Shown piece after piece: positions 51,319 to 58,544 of a DNA stretch of 64,000 nucleotides. The position numbers were made by a program, and so were the translations under genes. Under the pieces are notes generated by a model, which was given only the letters and a program-made list of their open reading frames with translations, ran no database searches and was not told where the DNA came from. Source of the stretch: Pseudomonas sp. LB-090624 (GTDB lineage: Bacteria; Pseudomonadota; Gammaproteobacteria; Pseudomonadales; Pseudomonadaceae). Each line of letters opens with the position of its first letter. Within the stretch, counting starts at the first letter, position 1. The stretch is taken from NCBI RefSeq assembly GCF_003205205.1, contig NZ_QJRL01000018.1, positions 25,048-89,047 on the forward strand, in the 5' to 3' direction.

Positions 51319-51330
51319 CGAGGTCGACTC

Positions 51331-52671
51331 ATGTCGAGCACGCCTACCCCCCGCGCCGCGTCGTCGTACGCGCTGGACGCGGCCCCTGCCCAGCGCCTGC
51401 CCTCCCGCCGCCGCTGGTTCATGCTGTCGCTGCTGCTGGTGGCGACCATCATCAACTACGTCGACCGGGTGAACATTTCCATCGCAGCGCCGTTCATGGC
51501 CAAGGACCTGGGCCTGGACAAGGTCGAGATGGGCCTGATCTTCTCCGCCTTCGCCTGGACCTACGCATTGGCACTGGTGCCGGCCGGCTTCATCGCCGAC
51601 CGTTTCGGCTCGCGCCTGACCTACGGCGTGTCGCTGATCAGCTGGTCGGCAGTCACCGTGGCCCAAGGCCTGGCCAGCGGCTTCGCCTCACTGTTCGGCC
51701 TGCGCCTGGCGGTCGGCGCCATGGAGGCCCCGGCTTTCCCGGCCAACAGCCGTGCGGTCACGGTGTGGTTCCCCGCCCGCGAGCGCGGCATGGCCAGCAG
51801 CATCTACGTATGTGGCCAGTACCTGGGCACCGCGCTGTTCACCGGCGCGCTGCTGTGGCTGGCGACCACCTATGACTGGCGCCACGTGTTCTACAGCACC
51901 GGCCTGGTGGGCATCCTGTTCGGCGTCGTGTGGCTGGTGCTATACCGCGACCCGCTGAACTGCAAGAAGGTCAGCAAGGAGGAACTGGCCTACATCGAGA
52001 ACGGCGGTGGCCTGGTGAAGAGCAGCCAGCAACGTACCCGCTTCGACTGGCGACAGGTCGCCGAACTGTTCCGCTATCGCCAGGTCTGGGCGATCTGCCT
52101 GGGCAAGTTCGCCAGCACCTCGGCACTGTACTTCTTCCTTACCTGGTTCCCCACCTACCTGATCGAAGAACGCCAGCTGACGCTGATCAAGGTTGGCATC
52201 TTCGCGGTCATGCCGTTCATTGGTGCCACGGTCGGCATCCTCCTGGCGGGCATCGTCTCCGACCTGCTGATCCGCAAGGGCTACTCGCTGTCGTTTGCCC
52301 GCAAGCTGCCGCTGGTGGTGGGCTCGATGCTGGGGATGTCGATCGTGCTGGTGAACTTCACCGATTCCAATGTGCTGTGCATCGCCGTGCTGACCCTGGC
52401 GTTCTTCGCCCAGGGCATCGCCTCGTCGTCGTGGGCTGCCGTGTCGGAAGTGGCGCCAAAGGAGCTGATCGGCCTGACCGGCGGCATCACCAGCCTGGCG
52501 GCGAACATCGGCGGCATCGTCACACCGATCGTGATCGGCGCCATCGTGCACGCCAGTGGCTCGTTCGCCATGGCGTTCTGGTTCATCGGCGGCGTGGCGT
52601 TGATGGGCACGCTGTCTTACTCGCTGCTGCTTGGGAAGCTGTATCGCATCGAGCTGAAAACAACTGCTTGA
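51331..52671 (+). CDS. MFS transporter, anion:cation symporter (sugar acid/organic acid) type
   Basis: The 446-residue protein has 12 predicted helices. ACS-family motifs include INYVDRVNISIAAPFMAKDL in helix 1, a GFIADRFGSRLTYG loop 2-3 motif and LRLAVGAMEAPAFPANSRAV. This family imports hexuronates, galactonate, glucarate and aromatic acids. It is the first gene of a catabolic operon, so it probably imports the substrate of the enzymes that follow. The ATG at 51331 follows GAGG. Confidence 0.9.
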   Translation: MSSTPTPRAASSYALDAAPAQRLPSRRRWFMLSLLLVATIINYVDRVNISIAAPFMAKDLGLDKVEMGLIFSAFAWTYALALVPAGFIADRFGSRLTYGVSLISWSAVTVAQGLASGFASLFGLRLAVGAMEAPAFPANSRAVTVWFPARERGMASSIYVCGQYLGTALFTGALLWLATTYDWRHVFYSTGLVGILFGVVWLVLYRDPLNCKKVSKEELAYIENGGGLVKSSQQRTRFDWRQVAELFRYRQVWAICLGKFASTSALYFFLTWFPTYLIEERQLTLIKVGIFAVMPFIGATVGILLAGIVSDLLIRKGYSLSFARKLPLVVGSMLGMSIVLVNFTDSNVLCIAVLTLAFFAQGIASSSWAAVSEVAPKELIGLTGGITSLAANIGGIVTPIVIGAIVHASGSFAMAFWFIGGVALMGTLSYSLLLGKLYRIELKTTA

Positions 52672-52694
52672 GATTGCACTGCCTGTGCTGGCGA

Positions 52695-52726
52695 TTGGGC
52701 CGGTACAGGTTACTTGGATAATCCAA
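52695..52726 (+). promoter_or_regulatory. possible internal sigma-70 promoter overlapped by a palindrome
   Basis: TTGGGC (52695) and GATAAT (52717) are 16 nt apart in the gap between the MFS and FAH genes. TTGGAT-A-ATCCAA (52714-52726) is a palindrome covering the -10 box, as an operator would. The enzyme genes may have their own start of transcription. Confidence 0.4.
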
Positions 52727-52801
52727 CCCAACCCCGCTTTCGTCCAACTTTGCCGGCCAGCCGCTGGATACGCTGGCCACTCCAGTACGGAGGATTCACC
52801 C

Positions 52802-53512
52802 ATGACCTACCTGTTCAACCCGCCGGCCATCGTCAGCCTGCCGATCCGCGGCAGCGATGCGCGCTTCCCCGTCGGCCGGGTGTTCTGCATCGGCCGCAAC
52901 TACCCGTGGCCGGAATCCTACGGCGCGGCGCCGCTGGAGCCGGTGTTTTTCATGAAGCCGGCGAGCAACGTCGTCGAGGCATCGGGCGAGCTGCCCTTCC
53001 CGCCGCAGACCGACGAGTTCTGCCATGAAATCGAGCTGGTCGCGGCCATTGCCAAGGGCGGTGCCGACATTGCCCCGGAACAGGCCCTGGAGCACGTGTT
53101 CGGCTTCGCCGCCGGCCTGGACCTGACCCGCCGCGACCACCAGCGCAAGGCCAAGGCCGAGGGCCTGCCCTGGGAAGGTGCCAAGGTATTCGAGGCCTCG
53201 GCACCGATGACCGCCATCGTCCCCGCCAGCGAATGCGCCTGGCCGCTGGATACGTCGCTATGGCTGCAGGTCAATGGCGAGGAGCGCCAGCGTGCTCACC
53301 TGAGCCAGCAGACCTGGGCATTGGCCGAAGTGATCAGCCGGCTGTCACGCCAGCTGCCGCTGCGCCCGGGCGACCTGATCATGACCGGCAGCCCGCCCGG
53401 CGTGGCCCCGCTGAACCCGGGGGACACGATACACGCCGGCATCGACGGTATCGGCGAACTGCATCTGCGTGTCGGCCCCCGCCCTGCCGGGCAAACAGCC
53501 AACGCAGCCTGA
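52802..53512 (+). CDS. fumarylacetoacetate hydrolase (FAH) family protein
   Basis: The 236-residue protein has the single-domain FAH fold: FCIGRNYPWPESYG, FMKPASNVVEASGELPFPP, a metal-binding HEIELVAAI (near residue 77), then GLDLTRRDHQRKAKAEGLPW and MTGSPPGVAPLNPGD. Such enzymes cleave C-C bonds in 2,4-diketo acids or act as acylpyruvases. GGAGG precedes the ATG. With the next SDR and dehydrogenase it suggests breakdown of a 2,4-diketo-3-deoxy acid. Confidence 0.9.
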   Translation: MTYLFNPPAIVSLPIRGSDARFPVGRVFCIGRNYPWPESYGAAPLEPVFFMKPASNVVEASGELPFPPQTDEFCHEIELVAAIAKGGADIAPEQALEHVFGFAAGLDLTRRDHQRKAKAEGLPWEGAKVFEASAPMTAIVPASECAWPLDTSLWLQVNGEERQRAHLSQQTWALAEVISRLSRQLPLRPGDLIMTGSPPGVAPLNPGDTIHAGIDGIGELHLRVGPRPAGQTANAA

Positions 53513-53530
53513 ACCTGACGGAGACCCGAC

Positions 53531-54289
53531 ATGACCCAGAACAAGAAAATCGCCCTGGTCACCGGTGCCGGTAGCGGCATCGGCCGCGCCGTCGCCCTCG
53601 CCCTGCTGGATGACGGCTTCAGCCTGGTGCTCGCCGGGCGCCGCGCCGAACCCCTGCAAGCCGTGGTTGCACAGGCGCTGGCAGCAGGCGGTGAGGCGCT
53701 GGCCGTGCCCACCGATGTACGCGACGAGCAGAGCGTCGCGCAGCTGTTCGCCACCATCGAAGAAGTGCACGGCCGGCTCGATGTGATCTTCAACAATGCC
53801 GGCATCAACGCGCCCGCCGTGCCGGTGGACGAGCTGCCGCTGGAGAACTGGCGCAACGTCATCGCCACCAACGTCGACGGGGTGTTCCTGTGCGCCCGCG
53901 CTGCCTTCGGCCTGATGCGCCGCCAGCAACCGCAAGGTGGGCGAATCATCAACAACGGCTCGATCTCGGCGCACACCCCACGCCCGTTCACTGCACCCTA
54001 CACGGCCAGCAAGCATGCGGTGCTGGGCCTGACCAAGGCGCTGGCGCTGGATGGCCGGCCGTACAACATCGTGTGTAGCCAGGTGGACATCGGCAACGCC
54101 CTGACCGAGTTGTCCGAGCGCATGACCCGGGGGGTACGCCAGGCCAATGGCGAGATCGCAGCCGAGCCGATGCTGGACGTGCGCCATGTGGCCGATGCCG
54201 TGCGCTACATCGCGGCGCTGCCGCTGGACGCCAACGTACTGAACATGACCGTGATGGCCAGCAACATGCCGTTCGTTGGCCGTGGCTGA
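53531..54289 (+). CDS. SDR-family oxidoreductase of the FAH operon
   Basis: The 252-residue classical SDR has TGAGSGIGRAVALALL at residues 12-27 and NNAGINAPAVPV near residue 90. The catalytic region is NNGSISAHTPRPFTAPYTASKHAVLGL, with Ser, Tyr and Lys in SIS and YTASK. It starts 18 nt after the FAH gene. It could oxidise a hydroxyl to the ketone that the FAH enzyme needs, as in non-phosphorylative deoxy-sugar-acid pathways. Confidence 0.9.
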   Translation: MTQNKKIALVTGAGSGIGRAVALALLDDGFSLVLAGRRAEPLQAVVAQALAAGGEALAVPTDVRDEQSVAQLFATIEEVHGRLDVIFNNAGINAPAVPVDELPLENWRNVIATNVDGVFLCARAAFGLMRRQQPQGGRIINNGSISAHTPRPFTAPYTASKHAVLGLTKALALDGRPYNIVCSQVDIGNALTELSERMTRGVRQANGEIAAEPMLDVRHVADAVRYIAALPLDANVLNMTVMASNMPFVGRG

Positions 54290-54313
54290 TCCCTGTTTAT
54301 GATGGAGTGACCG

Positions 54314-55264
54314 ATGAAACCCGAAGTCCTGCAACTGAGCCCTATCCTGATCCCGCAGATCCGTGAGCGCCTGGAACAGCTGTTCACCGTGCACCGCTAC
54401 TACGAACAGGCCGACAAGGAGGCCTACGTCAGCCAGCATGCCGGCAATATTCGCGGCGTGATCACTGGCGGCCACACCGGTATCAGCCAGGCGCTGATGG
54501 CACGCTTGCCCCACCTTGAAGTGATCGCGGTCAACGGTGTCGGTACCGACGCGGTAGACCTGGCCTATGCTCGCGATCGTGGCATCCAGGTAACGGCAAC
54601 CATCGGTGCCCTCACCGAGGACGTCGCCGATCTCGCGATTGGCCTGCTGATCGGCTTGTGCCGGGGTATCTGCACCGGTGACCGCTTCGTTCGCGCCGGC
54701 CATTGGGCCACCAGTGCCACGCCGCTGGCACCGTTGCCACTGGCCCGGCAGGTGTCGGGCATGCGCGTGGGCATCGTCGGCATGGGGCGCGTCGGCCGCG
54801 CAGTCGCCCAACGGGCGGCAGCGTTCGGGTGCCCGATTCGCTACACCGACCTGCAGGCGCTGGACGTGCCTTACGGCTTTGAGGCAGACCTGCTGCAGCT
54901 GGCCAAGGACAGTGATGCACTGATCCTGGCGGCGGCGGCCGACAAGGGCGAGGCGCTGATCGATCGCCAAGTGCTGCGGGCGTTAGGGGCAGAGGGATAC
55001 CTGATCAACATCGCACGCGGCAAGCTGGTGGATGAGCCGGCGTTGATCGCGGCGCTGCAGGCCGGGGAAATCGCTGGCGCGGCGCTGGATGTGTTTGCCG
55101 ACGAACCCCGCGCGCCCGAGGCATTGTTCGAGCGTGAGGATGTGGTGCTGCAGCCGCATCGAGCCAGCGCCACGGTGCAGACCCGCACGCGCATGGGCGA
55201 GATGGTGGTGGCCAGCCTGGTGGATGTATTTGCCGGGCGCACGCCGCAGGGTTTGGTGATCTAG
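54314..55264 (+). CDS. D-isomer-specific 2-hydroxyacid dehydrogenase
   Basis: The 316-residue protein has the nucleotide-binding loop VGIVGMGRVGRAVAQRAAAFG near residue 155. The catalytic Arg lies in NIARGKLVDE (near residue 235), the Glu in FADEPRAPEAL and the His in VLQPHRAS. This is the GhrB/hydroxypyruvate-reductase-like group. As last gene of the operon it could reduce a 2-oxo acid product. The exact substrate is unknown. Confidence 0.9.
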   Translation: MKPEVLQLSPILIPQIRERLEQLFTVHRYYEQADKEAYVSQHAGNIRGVITGGHTGISQALMARLPHLEVIAVNGVGTDAVDLAYARDRGIQVTATIGALTEDVADLAIGLLIGLCRGICTGDRFVRAGHWATSATPLAPLPLARQVSGMRVGIVGMGRVGRAVAQRAAAFGCPIRYTDLQALDVPYGFEADLLQLAKDSDALILAAAADKGEALIDRQVLRALGAEGYLINIARGKLVDEPALIAALQAGEIAGAALDVFADEPRAPEALFEREDVVLQPHRASATVQTRTRMGEMVVASLVDVFAGRTPQGLVI

Positions 55265-55271
55265 CCGGCTG

Positions 55272-55314
55272 GTGCCGGCCTCTTCGCGGGACAAGCCCGC
55301 GAAGTGGGGGCAGC
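55272..55314. repeat. REP-like hairpin between convergent genes
   Basis: GGCCTCTTCGCGGGACAAGCCCGCGAAG is a single REP between the dehydrogenase and nirD stops; it may act as a bidirectional terminator. Confidence 0.65.
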
Positions 55315-55327
55315 CAGCAAATGGTGA

Positions 55328-55690
55328 TCAGGCCACAGACAGCTCCACGGCCGCTCCCTTCAACCGCACCGGCCACACCCGCAACCTCTGCCCGGCATCC
55401 TCCAGGCACTCCCCACTCAGCAGGCTGAAGTGCTGCTTGTAGAGCGGCGCTGCCACCACCAACTCACCTTGTACGCTGCCCACCAGCCCGCGACCGATGA
55501 TGTTGGCGCCGGAGCGTGGGTCGCGGTTGTCCACCGCATACAGCGGCTGAGCCTGACCAGGCAGGTAGAACAACGCCACCTGGGCGCCGTCGAGCCACAC
55601 CACCACCCCGGAGTCGGCCACCAGGTCGTGCGCCTGGCATACCGCCTGCCAGTTTTCTTGAGTGTTCACAGCAGCATTGGCCAGGTTCAT
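55328..55690 (-). CDS. nirD: assimilatory nitrite reductase small subunit NirD
   Basis: The 120-residue protein has a Rieske-like fold: WQAVCQAHDLVADSGVVVWL, LYAVDNRDPRSGANIIGRGL, AAPLYKQHFSLLSGECLED. The usual C-x-H and C-x2-H iron-sulfur ligands are missing (NRDPRSG replaces the first pair), as in proteobacterial NirD. It associates with NirB. Its start overlaps the nirB stop by 1 nt (TGATG), so the genes are coupled. Confidence 0.93.
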   Translation of the reverse strand: MNLANAAVNTQENWQAVCQAHDLVADSGVVVWLDGAQVALFYLPGQAQPLYAVDNRDPRSGANIIGRGLVGSVQGELVVAAPLYKQHFSLLSGECLEDAGQRLRVWPVRLKGAAVELSVA

Positions 55691-58242
55691 CAGACAGCCT
55701 CCTCGACAGTTGGGATCAGGTGCAGCGGCGCCGCTGGCCGGCGTTGTTCGCGTTCACGCACGAAGTGCACGTCCGGGTCAGCGCGGCGATCGTTGACAAA
55801 GGTACGGAAGCGCTTGAGCTTCTCGGGATCGTTGAGGGCGTTGGCCCATTCGCATTCATACTGGTCGACCACATGCTGCATCTGGCTTTCCAGCTCGCTG
55901 GCCAGGCCCAGGCTGTCGTCGATCACGACCTGCTTCAGGTAGTCCAGGCCGCCTTCCAGGTTCTCGCGCCACACCGAGGTGCGCTGCAACTTGTCGGCCG
56001 TACGGATGTAGAACATCAGCACGCGGTCGATCAGGCGTACCAGGGTTTCGTCGTCCAGGTCGGTGGCGAACAGTTCGGCATGCCGCGGGCGCATGCCGCC
56101 GTTGCCGCACACGTACAGGTTCCAGCCCTTGTCGGTAGCGATGACGCCAATGTCCTTGCTTTGCGCCTCGGCACACTCGCGGGTGCAGCCAGACACCGCG
56201 AACTTGAGCTTGTGCGGGCTGCGCAGGCCCTTGTACCGGTCTTCCAGGCGCAGGGCCATGGCGACGCTGTCTTGTACGCCGTAACGGCACCAGGTGCTGC
56301 CCACGCACGATTTCACCGTACGGGTCGACTTGCCGTAGGCATGGCCGGTTTCGAAGCCGGCCTCGATCAGTTCGCCCCAGATCAGCGGCAGCTCGTGCAA
56401 CTGGGCACCGAACAGGTCGATGCGCTGGCCGCCGGTGATCTTGGTGTACAGGTCGTATTTCTTGGCGACCTGGCCGATGACGATGAGCTTGTCCGGGGTG
56501 ATTTCACCACCCGGGATGCGTGGCACCACCGAGTAGGTACCGTTTTTCTGCATGTTGGCCATGAAGGTGTCGTTGGTGTCCTGCAGCGGTACCAGCGCCG
56601 GGTCCATGATCGGCTGGTTCCAGCAGGAGGCGAGGATATTGCCCACCGCCGGCTTGCAGATGTCACACCCTGTGTGGCCTTTGCCATGACGTTCGAGCAG
56701 CTCGCTGAACGTGCGGATGCCTTCTACCCGCACCAGCCCGTACAGCTCCTGACGGGTGTAGGCGAAGTGCTCGCACAGGCTCTTGTCCACTGCCACACCG
56801 CGGGCGCTCAGTTCGTGCTCGAAGACCTGCTTGAGCAGGGCCGCGCAACCGCCACAACCGGTCGCGGCCTTGGTGCAACCTTTGACGGCGGCCAGGTCGC
56901 TGCAGCCGTTGTCGATTGCGGCGCATACCGCGCCCTTGCTGACGTTGTGGCAGGAGCAGATGGTCGCGCTGTCGGGCAGCGCATCAGCACCCAAGGCCGG
57001 CGCGCCGCTGCCTTGCGGCAGGATCAGCGCTGCCGGGTCGGCCGGCAGGGCGATGCCGTTCTGGGCGTACTGCAGCAGGGCGTCGTAATAACTGTTGTCT
57101 CCGACCAGCACCGCGCCGAGCACGTGCTTGCCGCTGGCATCCACCACCAGCCGGCGGTAGGCACTGTTGGCTTCGTCGATGAAGCGGTAGCTGCGCGAAC
57201 CCGGCGTGGCACCATGGGCATCGCCGATCGAGCCAACATCCACGCCCAGCAGCTTGAGCTTGGTCGACATGTCTGCACCGGTGAAGGCCACTGCCGCCTC
57301 GCCCATCAGCAACGCCGCCAGATTGCGCGCCATGCTGTAGCCTGGCGCGACCAGGCCGAACACGCTGCCGTTCCACGAAGCGCACTCGCCGATGGCAAAG
57401 ATGCGCGGGTCGCTGCTGCGGCAGTGGTTATCGATCACCACGCCACCGCGTGTGGCGATATCAAGCCCGCAGGCACGGCTCAGGGCGTCCTGCGGGCGGA
57501 TACCGGCAGAGAATACGATCAGGTCGGTTTCCAGGTGCTCGCCGCCGTCGAAGTTCATGCGGTAGCGGTAGGCCTCGCCTTCGCTGATCGACTGGGTAGC
57601 GCGTGACAGGTGCACCCCCACACCCAACGCTTCGATCTGCGCCTTGAGCGCAGCACCGCCCTCGGCGTCCAGCTGCACCGGCATCAGCCGTGGGGCAAAC
57701 TCCACCACGTGGGCCTCCAGGCCCAATGACTTGAGGGCGTTGGCCGCTTCCAGGCCAAGCAGGCCACCGCCGACCACCACGCCACGGCGGGCACTGGCTG
57801 CAGCCGCACGAATGCCATCGAGGTCGTCCAGCGTGCGGTAGACCAGGCAGGCGTTACCGCTGGAGCCTTCGATCGGCGGCACGAAGGGGTAGGAGCCGGT
57901 GGCCAGCACCAGCTGGTCGTAGCCATAGCGGCCTTCGGCAGTGACCACCTCACAGCGTTCGCGATCGATTTCCAGCACCGCCTCACCGAGGTGCAGGTGC
58001 ACACCGCTGGTGGTGTAGAAATCGTGTTCGCACAGGGCCAGGGTTTCGGCACAGCTGCCGCCGAAGTATTCGGACAGGTGCACGCGGTCGTAGGCGCGTT
58101 GGCGTTCTTCGCCGAACACCCTTACTTCGAAGCGCTGCAGGGCGCCGCGGCTGACCAGTTGTTCGACGCAATGGTGGCCGACCATGCCGTTGCCGACGAT
58201 GACCAGTCGCTCTCGTTGCCCGCTGCTCGCTGTTGCCTTCAT
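55690..58242 (-). CDS. nirB: NAD(P)H-dependent assimilatory nitrite reductase large subunit NirB
   Basis: This cytoplasmic enzyme reduces nitrite to ammonium. The 850 residues comprise an FAD/NAD(P) domain (LVIVGNGMVGHHCVEQL at the N-terminus, GVVVGGGLLGLEAANAL near residue 145). A BFD-like [2Fe-2S] domain follows (ICSCHNVSKGAVC...GCTKAATGCGGC, near residues 430-475), then the sirohaem/[4Fe-4S] reductase part with CVGSTWCRYG near residue 648 and SGCTRECAEAQ near residue 685. GAGGA precedes the ATG at 58242 (MKATASSG). A sigma-54 promoter and ANTAR leader lie upstream. Confidence 0.96.
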   Translation of the reverse strand: MKATASSGQRERLVIVGNGMVGHHCVEQLVSRGALQRFEVRVFGEERQRAYDRVHLSEYFGGSCAETLALCEHDFYTTSGVHLHLGEAVLEIDRERCEVVTAEGRYGYDQLVLATGSYPFVPPIEGSSGNACLVYRTLDDLDGIRAAAASARRGVVVGGGLLGLEAANALKSLGLEAHVVEFAPRLMPVQLDAEGGAALKAQIEALGVGVHLSRATQSISEGEAYRYRMNFDGGEHLETDLIVFSAGIRPQDALSRACGLDIATRGGVVIDNHCRSSDPRIFAIGECASWNGSVFGLVAPGYSMARNLAALLMGEAAVAFTGADMSTKLKLLGVDVGSIGDAHGATPGSRSYRFIDEANSAYRRLVVDASGKHVLGAVLVGDNSYYDALLQYAQNGIALPADPAALILPQGSGAPALGADALPDSATICSCHNVSKGAVCAAIDNGCSDLAAVKGCTKAATGCGGCAALLKQVFEHELSARGVAVDKSLCEHFAYTRQELYGLVRVEGIRTFSELLERHGKGHTGCDICKPAVGNILASCWNQPIMDPALVPLQDTNDTFMANMQKNGTYSVVPRIPGGEITPDKLIVIGQVAKKYDLYTKITGGQRIDLFGAQLHELPLIWGELIEAGFETGHAYGKSTRTVKSCVGSTWCRYGVQDSVAMALRLEDRYKGLRSPHKLKFAVSGCTRECAEAQSKDIGVIATDKGWNLYVCGNGGMRPRHAELFATDLDDETLVRLIDRVLMFYIRTADKLQRTSVWRENLEGGLDYLKQVVIDDSLGLASELESQMQHVVDQYECEWANALNDPEKLKRFRTFVNDRRADPDVHFVREREQRRPAAPLHLIPTVEEAV

Positions 58243-58258
58243 AAGCCGATCCTCGATC

Positions 58259-58293
58259 AAAAAAAAAGCGCCTGGAGCCGAAGCTCCAGGCGC
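58259..58293 (-). terminator. leader (attenuator) terminator upstream of nirB
   Basis: On the minus strand GCGCCTGGAGC-TTCG-GCTCCAGGCGC is a perfect 11-bp stem with a UUCG loop followed by nine T. It ends 17 nt before the nirB ATG. A strong intrinsic terminator inside the leader means nirBD expression requires antitermination. Confidence 0.92.
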
Positions 58294-58343
58294 CTTTGCC
58301 TGTATTCATCACGGTGTGCCCCTGAGTTGATCGCCGTTGATCA
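58287..58343 (-). promoter_or_regulatory. two-hairpin ANTAR antiterminator element in the nirB leader
   Basis: On the minus strand P1 is TGATC-AACGGC-GATCA (58343-58328) and P2 is CAGGC-AAAGGC-GCCTG (58302-58287). Both loops are six bases with A at position 1 and G at position 4, the rule for ANTAR protein binding. The 3' arm of P2 is the same sequence as part of the 5' terminator arm, so P2 and terminator exclude each other. A NasT/NasR-type regulator encoded elsewhere is predicted. Confidence 0.82.
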
Positions 58344-58368
58344 GCGGGGCTTGTTGTATCGAAGATAA

Positions 58369-58384
58369 AGCAGGGACTGTGCCA
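58369..58384 (-). promoter_or_regulatory. sigma-54 (-24/-12) promoter of nirBD
   Basis: On the minus strand TGGCACAGTCCCTGCT has GG and GC separated by 10 bp, matching TGGCAC-N5-TTGCW closely. It lies about 25 nt before hairpin P1, leaving a leader of about 115 nt. Confidence 0.8.
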
Positions 58385-58400
58385 GTTGCTTTACCTGTAT

Positions 58401-58494
58401 CGGTCTCTTTGCGGGTGAACCCGCTCCCACAAGGGATTGCATCGGTCTTCAGATTTGCACGGTACCTGTGAGAGCAGGTTCACCCGCGAAGAAG
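58401..58494. repeat. REP pair between nirB and the nitrate reductase gene
   Basis: GGTCTCTTTGCGGGTGAACCCGCTCCCACAAGG and CCTGTGAGAGCAGGTTCACCCGCGAAGAAGCC are inverted about 30 bp apart. With the nirB leader this accounts for most of the 302-bp gap. Confidence 0.8.
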
Positions 58495-58544
58495 CCCGCG
58501 CAGGCATGCACATTCACAGTGCACCTCAGCCCATCCCGGTGCAC

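Noticed and set aside
55328..55690. nirD as a degenerate pseudogene because Rieske ligands are missing
   Set aside because: Proteobacterial NirD proteins normally lack these ligands; length, frame and coupling to nirB are intact.
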